Source: Nonomuraea angiospora
GTDB lineage: Bacteria > Actinomycetota > Actinomycetes > Streptosporangiales > Streptosporangiaceae
Assembly (NCBI RefSeq): GCF_014873145.1
Contig: NZ_JADBEK010000001.1
Location: forward strand, 248,001 to 312,000
Length of the DNA: 64,000 bases
Direction: 5' to 3'
The position numbers and the translations under genes were made by a program. Under the pieces are notes generated by a model. The model was not told where the DNA came from. It did no database searches and saw nothing but the letters and a program-made list of their open reading frames with translations. Shown piece by piece: positions 28,343 to 35,765 of the stretch. Within the stretch, counting starts at the first letter, position 1. The number at the start of each line of letters is the position of its first letter.

Positions 28343-29221
28343 CTAGTCGGGGGCCTTGACGGTGGCGATGCCGAGGGTGCTGGTCATCGGCAGCAGCCCG
28401 GCCTCGAAGACCGCGCCGAGGAACGGCGAGGCCAGCCGGGCCAGCCGCTCGGCGCGCTCCTCGCCGAGCAGCCGCCACGGCTCCGCGGCCAGCCGGTCGG
28501 TCATCCGCTCGACCTGGTCGCGCAGCTCCCGCCCCCGCTCGGTGGCCTGCCCGTCCGGGCCGACCAGCCCGCGGGCGGCCAGCCGCTCCTGGGCCGCGTC
28601 CCACTCCTGCTCGCTCCAGCCGCGCCCGGCGAAGTTCGCCGCGGGGGCGGCGCCGATCGCGGCGAACGACACCAGCGCCTCGCACCCGTCCAGCTCCGCG
28701 GCCTGCAGCGCCGCCAGGTGACCGTCGCCGCGGTGCTCGCGCAGCACGGTGGCGGCCTGCCAGAGCACCAGGTGCGGCTCATCGGGCCAGGGCAGGTCCA
28801 GGTTGGCCGCGGCGAGGGGCCGCCCGGCCACGCCCACGCTCTCGGCGGCCCGCCTGGCCAGCTCCGCCGCCTCCACCGCCGCGTCCGCCGTCACCTTGTC
28901 GCCCAGCAGGGCGCGGTACGTGCGGTCAACGGCGGTCATCCGGGCCTCGAGTACCCGCTCGGGCGAGGCGACCTCCCACACGGCGGGCACGTGCTCGGCG
29001 ATCATCCGCGGGCTGAAGCTGTAGTACGCGGCCGTGGCCAGCCTGCTGCCGGCCCGCCCGAGCGGGGCCGTGCGGTAGGCGAAATAGCTCGGCCAGCGCG
29101 ACTCCACGTCATGACCGAGCGCGCCCGCCTCCTCGAACCCCTGGGGCGAGAAGTACAGCACCGCGTGGATCGGCTCAAGCTGGTGCCACATGCGGCGGGC
29201 AAGTCTGGACGCTGCGCTCAT
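28343..29221 (-). CDS. SCO6745-family protein
   Basis: A 292-residue all-alpha protein with the actinobacterial SCO6745-family pattern: WPSYFAYRTAPLGRAG, then YYSFSPRMIAEHVPAVWEVA near the N-terminus and a C-terminal helical half (GWSEQEWDAAQERLAARG), which resembles a winged-helix. Function unknown; I recognise the family but know of no assigned activity. ATG 29221 or GTG 29224 may start it. It diverges from the CGNR gene with only 27 bp between start codons. Confidence 0.75.
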   Translation of the reverse strand: MSAASRLARRMWHQLEPIHAVLYFSPQGFEEAGALGHDVESRWPSYFAYRTAPLGRAGSRLATAAYYSFSPRMIAEHVPAVWEVASPERVLEARMTAVDRTYRALLGDKVTADAAVEAAELARRAAESVGVAGRPLAAANLDLPWPDEPHLVLWQAATVLREHRGDGHLAALQAAELDGCEALVSFAAIGAAPAANFAGRGWSEQEWDAAQERLAARGLVGPDGQATERGRELRDQVERMTDRLAAEPWRLLGEERAERLARLASPFLGAVFEAGLLPMTSTLGIATVKAPD

Positions 29222-29248
29222 CACAATCCCTCACTGTCTAGCTAAACT

Positions 29249-29824
29249 ATGCCAGTGACGATAGAGGCTTGGCGCATCACTGGTCAATCGCAAATAGACA
29301 GTTATGTTGGGAGGTGGGCGGAGCTGGCCGTCCTCCTGGTGAACGAGCTGGCCGTCACCCAGGCCCGCGGCCGTCCCGCGGACCCGCCCGCCGACCGCCG
29401 GGCCGCGCTGGAGGCGGCGTTCGCCCAGCAGGGCTGGACCCCCGGCCGCGCGCTGACCGGCGCGGACGCCGACCGGCTCGCGGACGTCGCCGCCGAGCTC
29501 CACCCGGCCTTCAGCGGCGACGTCGCCGCACTCAACGCGGCCCTGGTGCGCCACGCGGCCGTGCCCAACCTGCACGGCGACCCGCCCGCCCTGGCCTTCC
29601 ACGGCCCCGGGGCGGACCTGGTCGACGCCTGGGCCGCCGACGCCGGCACGGCCCTGGCCATGGTGATCGGCGTCGGCCAGGGCCGGCGGCTGCGGACCTG
29701 CGAGGCGGGCGGGTGCGAGCTGGTCTTCTTCGACGTCACCAGGAACGCCTCGCGCAGGTTCTGCGGCCTGCCCTGCCAGAACCGCGCCAAGGCCAGCGCC
29801 TACCGCGCCCGCCGCCGCACCTGA
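29249..29824 (+). CDS. CGNR zinc-finger (ABATE-type) protein
   Basis: A 191-residue regulator-like protein: an ABATE-type N-terminal domain and a C-terminal zinc finger, TCEAGGCELVFFDVTRNASR followed by RFCGLPCQNRAKA. The hallmark CGNR tetrapeptide is CQNR here, but all four putative zinc-ligating Cys remain. Such proteins are thought to be stress-related transcription factors. There is no ribosome-binding site, and the start is only 27 bp from the divergent SCO6745 start. Confidence 0.82.
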   Translation: MPVTIEAWRITGQSQIDSYVGRWAELAVLLVNELAVTQARGRPADPPADRRAALEAAFAQQGWTPGRALTGADADRLADVAAELHPAFSGDVAALNAALVRHAAVPNLHGDPPALAFHGPGADLVDAWAADAGTALAMVIGVGQGRRLRTCEAGGCELVFFDVTRNASRRFCGLPCQNRAKASAYRARRRT

Positions 29825-29899
29825 TCCCGGACCCCGGGCACGCGCTCCGCGTTCTGCCGGTGCCGGGTTCTGTCGGTGCCCGCGGGCATGATGGCGGCC

Positions 29900-30370
29900 A
29901 TGGCTTCTTGGCAGGAGTTCGAGCATCAGGCGGCGGGGCTGGCGGGGGTGGCGCGGCCGCTGATGGAGGCGTACCGGCACAAGGTGCTGGCCACGTTGCG
30001 CAAGGACGGCTCGCCCCGGGTCAGCGGCATCGAGACCAGCTTCCGGGACGGCGAGCTGTGGACCGGGTCGATGCCGGGGGCGGTCAAGGCGTCCGACCTG
30101 CGCCGCGACCCGCGGATGGCGATCCACGTCACCACCAGCGCCCCCGAGGGGGACGACCCGTCGTCGTGGGAGGGCGACGTGAAGCTGGCCGGGCGGGCTG
30201 TGGAGATCACCGATCGGGAGGTGCTGGCGTCGTTCGGGCCGCCGGGCGAGGAGTCGCACCTGTTCCGGATCGAGCTGACGGAGGTGGTGTGGACGCGGGT
30301 CGAGGGCGACGAGCTCGTCATGGACTCCTGGCGCGAAGGGGTCGGGCTGCGCCAGATCCGCCGCAAGTGA
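29900..30370 (+). CDS. Pyridoxamine 5'-phosphate oxidase-related FMN-binding protein
   Basis: A 156-residue split-barrel protein: LATLRKDGSPRVSGIETSFR, GELWTGSMPGAVKASDLRRD and RMAIHV are the flavin-binding pattern of PPOX-like proteins (FMN or F420). The length fits. Start: ATG 29900 (MASWQEFEHQA), though ATGs at 29888 and 29891 are in frame. It converges with the SDR gene. Confidence 0.85.
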   Translation: MASWQEFEHQAAGLAGVARPLMEAYRHKVLATLRKDGSPRVSGIETSFRDGELWTGSMPGAVKASDLRRDPRMAIHVTTSAPEGDDPSSWEGDVKLAGRAVEITDREVLASFGPPGEESHLFRIELTEVVWTRVEGDELVMDSWREGVGLRQIRRK

Positions 30371-30442
30371 AGACCCCGGAGGCACCTCAGCCGCCCTGAG
30401 CGGTTGCCCGGGCGGCCCGCACGGGACCGTCCCCGGGCGGGG

Positions 30443-31204
30443 CTAGTGGACGGAGAAGCCGCCGTCCACGAAGAGCATCTGCCCGGTGACGAACGCGGAG
30501 GCGTCCCCGGCCAGGAAGACGGCCGCGCCCGCGAAGTCCGCGGGCACGCCGTTGCGGCCGACCATGTGGCGGGCGGCGAGCGCCTCGACGCGGCCCGGGA
30601 TGGCCTGGGCGGGTTCGGTCAGCGGGGTCAGCACGAAGCCGGGGATGATCGTGTTGACGCACACCCCGCGGCCCGACCACGCCTCGGCCTGGGAGCGGGT
30701 CAGGCCGGCGATGGCGGCCTTGGCCGTGCCGTACGCGCCGCTGTCGCCGAAGGCGCTGATGGACTGCTGGGAGCCGAGGTTGATGATGCGGCCCCAGCCG
30801 CGCGCGGCCATCCTCGGGCCGAAGTGCTGGCCGAGGAGGTAGGGGGCGGTGAGGTTGACGGCGATGGTGCGCTCGTAGTCCTCGACGGTGAGCTCGGCCA
30901 TGGGCTTGCGGATGTTGTTGCCGGCGTCGTTGACGAGGATGTCGACCTCGCCCGCCGTGGCGTACACGCGCTGGACGTCCTCCCGGACGGCGAGGTCGGC
31001 GCTGATCCGGGAGGCGGTGACGCCGTGCTCGCGCAGGCGCGTGACGGCCTGGTCGAGCTCGCTCTCCCTGCGGGCGACCAGCACGACCTCGGCTCCGGCC
31101 CGGCCGATCGCCTCGGCGATGGCGTACCCGATGCCGGAGCTGCCGCCGGTCACCAGGGCGCGCCGGCCGTCGAGGGAGAACAGCTCCCGCAGATAGTCAG
31201 ACAT
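30443..31204 (-). CDS. Short-chain dehydrogenase/reductase
   Basis: A 253-residue classical SDR: cofactor motif VTGGSSGIGYAIAEAI, NDAGNN, catalytic Ser in NLGSQQS, Tyr-Lys in AYGTAKAAIAGLTRS, and a C-terminal GQMLFVDGGFSVH. It resembles gluconate 5-dehydrogenase/3-oxoacyl-reductase types, but the substrate is undetermined. ATG 31204 begins MSDYLRELFSL. It stands alone in its direction. Confidence 0.92.
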   Translation of the reverse strand: MSDYLRELFSLDGRRALVTGGSSGIGYAIAEAIGRAGAEVVLVARRESELDQAVTRLREHGVTASRISADLAVREDVQRVYATAGEVDILVNDAGNNIRKPMAELTVEDYERTIAVNLTAPYLLGQHFGPRMAARGWGRIINLGSQQSISAFGDSGAYGTAKAAIAGLTRSQAEAWSGRGVCVNTIIPGFVLTPLTEPAQAIPGRVEALAARHMVGRNGVPADFAGAAVFLAGDASAFVTGQMLFVDGGFSVH

Positions 31205-31511
31205 GGTCGGACAAGCTAGCACCCCGAGGCGGGCGGGACGTCGCCTGAGGTCAGCGTGGCGGGTGTCAGGACGGGCTAAGGTTCCGATCATGCTCAGTCG
31301 CGAGAGCGGGGCGGTGGCGGGGTACCACAAGAAGCAGTACACCGCCAACGGGCGGCCGCGTGAGCGCGGCGTCGAGAGGGTCGAGGCGGGGCGTGCTGCG
31401 GGGCCTGGCCCGTCCGGTGCGGCCAAGGCTGAGCCGGCCGATTGGCGGGCGGGGCGGGATGGGGGAGAATGTGAGGTCGTTCACTGATCGGGAAGAGCCC
31501 TCGGGTGCGTC
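31205..31511. other. Spacer upstream of LanC-like gene
   Basis: This 307-bp stretch holds no convincing gene. A 65-codon open frame (31290-31487) follows TAAGGT by 7 bp and could be leaderless, but its product is an Arg/Gly/Ala-rich peptide with one Cys and no recognisable family. A second, 18-codon frame overlaps the LanC-like start as ATGA. Neither looks like a lanthipeptide precursor. Confidence 0.4.
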
Positions 31512-32822
31512 ATGAGCCTGGATCCGACCCGCGCGTCCGCCGCAGCCCCGCTGAGCGCCGCGATCGGGGCCGCGCGGTGGATCAGGACGGCGGCCGCGGG
31601 TGACGCGCGGGCGCGGCACTGGGTCGCCAACCCTGACCCGCGGGGCCGCTCCGCGCTGACGCCCGAGCCCGCCTCCCTGTACGGCGGCGCGGCCGGCATC
31701 GTGCTGTTCTTCCTGGAGCTGGCCGGCGCGACCGGGCGGGAGGAGTACCTGGAGGATGCCCGGGCGGGCGTGCGCTACCTGGTCGAGGCCGCGCCCGGCG
31801 TCGGCGACGTGACGTTCCACCACGGGCTGGGCGGGATCGCGGTCGCGCTGTGCGAGGCCGGGTGGGTGCTCGGCGACGGCGTGGCCGAGGAGGCGGCCGT
31901 GGCGGCGCTGGACCGGGTGGCGCGGGCGGCGCGGCCGATGGACGGCGGTCCCGGCTGGTCGGGGGACCCGGCGCAGCGGGGTGACGGCGGTGTCGTGCTG
32001 GCGCTGCTGCACGGCGCCGCGATGCTGAGGGTGCCGTCGTACGCGGAGCTGGCGGCCGAGGCGGGGCTGCGGGCGGCGGGGCTGGCGGTGCCGGGGCACC
32101 GCTTCGGCGACTGCGAGGGCCTGCCGGCGGACGCGGTCACGCCGGGGTTCCTGGCCGGTACGGCGGGGACGGCGTTCCTGCTGGCCCGCCTGTACGGGGT
32201 GAGCGGGGATGCCCGGTTCCTGGAGGCGGCGCGAAGAGGCGCGGACTTCGTGCGTTCGGTCAGCGCGCTGAGCGGCCGGCGCGCGCTGGTGCCGCACCAT
32301 CTGCCGCAGGGGCGGGGGCTGCACTATCTGGGGTTCTGCTCCGGCTCGGCGGGGGTGGCGCGGATGTTCGTGGAGCTGTACCGGGCCGGAGGGGATCCGG
32401 CCGACCTGGAGTGGGCCGAGCGGCTGGCCACGGGGATCGTGACGAGCGGCGTGCCGGGCCGGCGGGTGCCCGGGCTGTGGGACACGGCCTGCCAGTGCTG
32501 CGGGCTGGCGGGGCTGGTGGAGCTGTTCGTCGGGTTGTGGGCGGTGACGGGGCGGGAGGCGTACCTGAGCTTCGCCCGGACGCTGGGCCGGCACCTGGCG
32601 GGCAGGGCGAGCGGCGACGGCGGGGGGCTGCGGTGGTATCAGGCCTTCGAGCGGGTACGCCCCGGCGTGGTGAGCGCGGACACCGGGTACATGGCGGGCG
32701 CGGCCGGCATCGGCGCGGCGCTGCTGCACCTGGAGGCGGCGGGGCGGGGGCGGCGGGTGATCCTGCTGCCGGACAACCCGTTCCCGGCGATCCTGGCACC
32801 TTCCGGCATGCTGCCGGAATAA
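31512..32822 (+). CDS. LanC-like cyclase with Cys-Cys zinc site
   Basis: A 436-residue alpha/alpha-toroid of the lanthionine synthetase C family: LYGGAAGIVLFFLELAGATG, FHHGLGGIAVALCEAG, FCSGSAGVARMFVELY and WDTACQCCGLAGLVELFVGL mark successive repeats. Zinc would be held by Cys276, Cys329 and Cys330; the third position is His in classical LanC (CHG), Cys here (CCG). CCG sites are known from relaxed-specificity LanM enzymes. No LanB, LanM kinase or precursor gene is adjacent, so the substrate may be elsewhere or the protein may act on other thiols. The ATG overlaps an 18-codon frame. Confidence 0.85.
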   Translation: MSLDPTRASAAAPLSAAIGAARWIRTAAAGDARARHWVANPDPRGRSALTPEPASLYGGAAGIVLFFLELAGATGREEYLEDARAGVRYLVEAAPGVGDVTFHHGLGGIAVALCEAGWVLGDGVAEEAAVAALDRVARAARPMDGGPGWSGDPAQRGDGGVVLALLHGAAMLRVPSYAELAAEAGLRAAGLAVPGHRFGDCEGLPADAVTPGFLAGTAGTAFLLARLYGVSGDARFLEAARRGADFVRSVSALSGRRALVPHHLPQGRGLHYLGFCSGSAGVARMFVELYRAGGDPADLEWAERLATGIVTSGVPGRRVPGLWDTACQCCGLAGLVELFVGLWAVTGREAYLSFARTLGRHLAGRASGDGGGLRWYQAFERVRPGVVSADTGYMAGAAGIGAALLHLEAAGRGRRVILLPDNPFPAILAPSGMLPE

Positions 32823-32867
32823 CGCGATAAGGAGATTGCGCGCACGCGCGCGCGGCGTTAAGCTCGA

Positions 32868-32884
32868 TTGCCCAATTCAGGCAA
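32868..32884. promoter_or_regulatory. TTGCC/GGCAA inverted repeat upstream of HelD
   Basis: TTGCC, seven bases, GGCAA: a perfect 5-bp dyad 37 bp before the HelD start. It does not match the rifamycin-associated element I remember from helR promoters, so its role is open. Confidence 0.35.
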
Positions 32885-32921
32885 AGGCTTCACAATCCTC
32901 CATTCAGGAGTATATCAGCGA

Positions 32922-35207
32922 ATGGCTAATCGTCAAGATGGTCTTGCGGAAGCCCTTGACAGCGAACAGCGCACTGTGTCGTGGCTGTACGGCATGCTCG
33001 ACGTCGCCAGGGAGCGGGCCCAGGCGGCGCTGCGGGAGGTGTACGCCAGGGCCGGCGGCACCCGCCAGGCGATGGTCGAACGCGAGGCGATGGCCTCGGA
33101 GCAGGCCAGGAGGCTGGCCCAGCTGAACGCGGTCGAGCGGGGCCTGTGCTTCGGCCGCATCGACGACGGCGCGGGGCGGAGCACGTACGTCGGCAGGATC
33201 GGGCTGCGCGACGAGGAGCACGAGTCGGTCCTCATCGACTGGCGGGCGCCGGCGGCGCGGCCGTTCTACGTGGCCACGGCCACCGACCCGGGCGGGCTGG
33301 TGCGCCGCAGGCACCTGCACCTGAAGGACCGCACGGTGGTCGGCATCGACGACGAGGTGTTCGACCTGGAGGGGATGAGCGACGGCGACCGGCGCACGCT
33401 CGTCGGCGAGGCGGCCCTGCTGGCGGCGCTGCGCCGGGGCAGGACGGGCCGGATGGGCGACGTGGTGGCCACCATCCAGACCGAGCAGGACCGGGTGATC
33501 CGCGCCTCGCTGCAGGGCGCGCTGGTCGTGCAGGGCGGCCCGGGCACCGGCAAGACCGTGGCGGCGCTGCACCGGGCGGCGTACCTGCTCTACACCCACC
33601 GCTCCACGCTCGAGCGGCGCGGCGTGCTGGTGGTGGGCCCCAACTCGATGTTCCTGCGCTACATCAGCCAGGTGCTGCCGGCGCTGGGGGAGACGCAGGT
33701 GGTGATGACCACGGTCGGGGAGATGTTCCCGGGGGTGCGGGCGAGCGCGGCCGACGGGCCGGCGACGGCGGTGGTCAAGGGCGACCCGCGGATGGCCGAC
33801 GTGGTCGCCCGCGCGCTGGAGCTGCGCCAGCGCGCGCCCGAGGGCGACCTGGTGGTGGAGCTGGACGGGCTCAACCTGCGGGTGCCGCACGCGACGTGCG
33901 TGCGGCTGCGCGACCGGGCGCGGGCGGTGCGGCTGCCGCACAACATGGCGCGCAAGCTGTACGTCACCGAGCTGCTCAAGGAGCTGGCCAAGGCCGAGGC
34001 GCGGGCGCTGGAGGAGTCGCTGCACATCGAGGAGCTGGTCATCGAGGGCGAACCGGAGCTCGCGCAGCCGCTCGACCTGGAGGGCGACCTGGACGAGCTG
34101 GACCTGGAGCTGGCCTCGCGGCGGCTGTGGGGCGAGCCGGGGATCAGGCGGGCGGTGGACGACCTGTGGCCGGAGCTGACGCCGCAGCGGCTGATCTCGG
34201 AGATGCTGGCCTCGCCGGAGACGCTGTGGTCGGTGGCGCCGTCGGGGCTGGACTGGCAGGAGCTGGTCCGTCCGGTGGACGCGCCGTGGACGGACGGGGA
34301 CGTGCCGCTGCTGGACGAGGCGGCCGAGCTGCTGGGCGAGGACGACTCGGAGCGCCGGGTGGCCTCCAGGCGGGCGTCGCAGGAGCGGGCGTCGGAGGAG
34401 CTGTACGCGCTGGAGGTGCTGCAGACCACGGGGGTGCTGGAGGAGGGCATCTTCGACCGGGCCGACGTACTGGCCGGGCGGCACGCCGACGACGGACTCG
34501 GGCTGACGACGGCCGACCGGGCCGCGGTGGACCGGACGTGGGCGTACGGGCACGTGATCGTGGACGAGGCGCAGGAGCTGTCGGCGATGGCCTGGCGGAT
34601 GATCATGCGCCGGGTGCCGGCGAAGTCGCTGACCGTCGTCGGCGACCTGGCCCAGACGGGGTCGGCGGCCGGGGCGCGGTCGTGGGGCGAGGTGCTGGAC
34701 CCGTACCTCGAGGGGCGCTGGCGCGAGGAGCGGCTGCTGGTCAACTACCGTACGCCGGTGGAGATCATGACGGTGGCGGCGGACGTGCTGCGGGCCTTCG
34801 CGCCCGAGCAGGAGCCGCCCGAGTCGGTGCGCGAGGGCGGCTCACGGCCGCGCGCGGTGCGCCTGCCGGTGGCCGGGCTGCCCGCGCTGGTGGACGGGGA
34901 GCTGGCCTCGATCGGCGAGGGCCGGGTGGGCGTGGTGACCTCGGACGCGCGGCACGCGGAGGTGGCCCGGCTGTTCCCGGAGGGTGACCTGGACGCGCCG
35001 GTGGCGGTGCTGACGGTGGGGCAGGCCAAGGGGCTGGAGTTCGACGCGGTCGTGGTGGTGGATCCGGCGGGGATCATGGGGCAGTCGCCGATGGGGGGTC
35101 AGGACCTGTACGTGGCGGTGACGCGGGCCACCCGGCGGCTGACGGTGGTGTACGAGGGGGAGCTGCCGGAGGTGCTGTCCGGCCTGACTTCCGAATCTAC
35201 AACGTAA
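32922..35207 (+). CDS. HelD-family RNA polymerase-remodelling helicase
   Basis: A 761-residue UvrD-like ATPase: N-terminal coiled coil (ERAQAALREVYARAGGTRQA) that would enter the RNAP secondary channel, Walker A in VVQGGPGTGKTVAALHRAAY, motif II VIVDEAQELS, motif III VVGDLAQTGS, and C-terminal VGQAKGLEFDAVVVVDP with LYVAVTRATRRLTVVYEG. Actinobacterial HelD proteins rescue stalled polymerase and some (HelR) protect from rifamycins. An AGGAG lies 11 bp before ATG 32922; an upstream TTG (32868) is less likely. It converges on the MarR gene with a 6-bp gap. Confidence 0.9.
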   Translation: MANRQDGLAEALDSEQRTVSWLYGMLDVARERAQAALREVYARAGGTRQAMVEREAMASEQARRLAQLNAVERGLCFGRIDDGAGRSTYVGRIGLRDEEHESVLIDWRAPAARPFYVATATDPGGLVRRRHLHLKDRTVVGIDDEVFDLEGMSDGDRRTLVGEAALLAALRRGRTGRMGDVVATIQTEQDRVIRASLQGALVVQGGPGTGKTVAALHRAAYLLYTHRSTLERRGVLVVGPNSMFLRYISQVLPALGETQVVMTTVGEMFPGVRASAADGPATAVVKGDPRMADVVARALELRQRAPEGDLVVELDGLNLRVPHATCVRLRDRARAVRLPHNMARKLYVTELLKELAKAEARALEESLHIEELVIEGEPELAQPLDLEGDLDELDLELASRRLWGEPGIRRAVDDLWPELTPQRLISEMLASPETLWSVAPSGLDWQELVRPVDAPWTDGDVPLLDEAAELLGEDDSERRVASRRASQERASEELYALEVLQTTGVLEEGIFDRADVLAGRHADDGLGLTTADRAAVDRTWAYGHVIVDEAQELSAMAWRMIMRRVPAKSLTVVGDLAQTGSAAGARSWGEVLDPYLEGRWREERLLVNYRTPVEIMTVAADVLRAFAPEQEPPESVREGGSRPRAVRLPVAGLPALVDGELASIGEGRVGVVTSDARHAEVARLFPEGDLDAPVAVLTVGQAKGLEFDAVVVVDPAGIMGQSPMGGQDLYVAVTRATRRLTVVYEGELPEVLSGLTSESTT

Positions 35208-35213
35208 AGGCCG

Positions 35214-35660
35214 TCATTCGTTGTAGAGCTTGTCGGCCACCGCGCGGATGGTCCGCGTGATGTGGTCGAGGGAGCGTAGGGTCTCGGTGTCGAGGTGGTC
35301 CAGGATGCGGCGATAGTGCTCGAGCCCGGAGTTGTGGATCTCCTCGATCAGGGCGGTGCCGGCGGGGGAGAGCTCGGCGCGGCGGACCCGGCGGTCGTGG
35401 GGGTCCTCGTGGCGGGTGACGAGGCCGTGGGCGACGAGCCGGTCGACGAGCCCGGTGACGGTGCCGAGACTGACGCCGAGGTGGTGGGCGAGCTCCTGGC
35501 CGGAGGCGGAGCCGTTGAAGGCCAGGAGCATGATGACGTGGAGTTGTCGCATGGTCAGGTTGGAGGTGAACAGCGGGGACTGATGCTGGGCGAACAGCCG
35601 CCCCATGCCACGCTGTGTTTCGCTGATTCGACGGATCAGGTCTTCGCGTTCGTCGCTCAC
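35214..35660 (-). CDS. MarR-family regulator of the RND pump
   Basis: A 148-residue winged-helix regulator: NLTMRQLHVIMLLAFNGSAS, ELAHHLGVSLGTVTGLVDRL as recognition helix, and the wing RHEDPHDRRVRRAELSPAG with the conserved DxRxxR. GTG 35660 follows AGAGG by 5 bp; GTG 35666 and an upstream open frame are alternatives. It diverges from the RND gene, with a 22-bp inverted repeat between them, and is probably its repressor. Confidence 0.88.
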   Translation of the reverse strand: MSDEREDLIRRISETQRGMGRLFAQHQSPLFTSNLTMRQLHVIMLLAFNGSASGQELAHHLGVSLGTVTGLVDRLVAHGLVTRHEDPHDRRVRRAELSPAGTALIEEIHNSGLEHYRRILDHLDTETLRSLDHITRTIRAVADKLYNE

Positions 35661-35673
35661 ACTCACCTCTCGC

Positions 35674-35695
35674 TTCCTGAGAAGGTTATCAGGAA
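35674..35695. promoter_or_regulatory. Inverted repeat, likely MarR operator
   Basis: TTCCTGA, eight bases, TCAGGAA: a perfect 7-bp dyad just upstream of the MarR start and in the region of the divergent RND promoter. Spacing and symmetry fit a MarR dimer. Confidence 0.6.
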
Positions 35696-35765
35696 AGCTC
35701 AATCTGTCTAAATATTCGTTCGAGGCGAAGTGTTAGTCTGGGGCGAACTCTTGGAGGGGACGCCT

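Noticed and set aside
31290..31487. 65-codon frame upstream of the LanC-like gene as a lanthipeptide precursor
   Set aside because: It has one Cys, one Thr and few Ser, is Arg/Gly/Ala-rich throughout, and lacks a leader/core division; likely chance frame.
31450..31515. 18-codon frame overlapping the LanC-like ATG
   Set aside because: No Cys, very short and no ribosome-binding site; at most a translational coupler.
32868..32884. Rifamycin-associated element before HelD
   Set aside because: The TTGCC/GGCAA dyad does not match the element as I remember it, so rifamycin control is not claimed.
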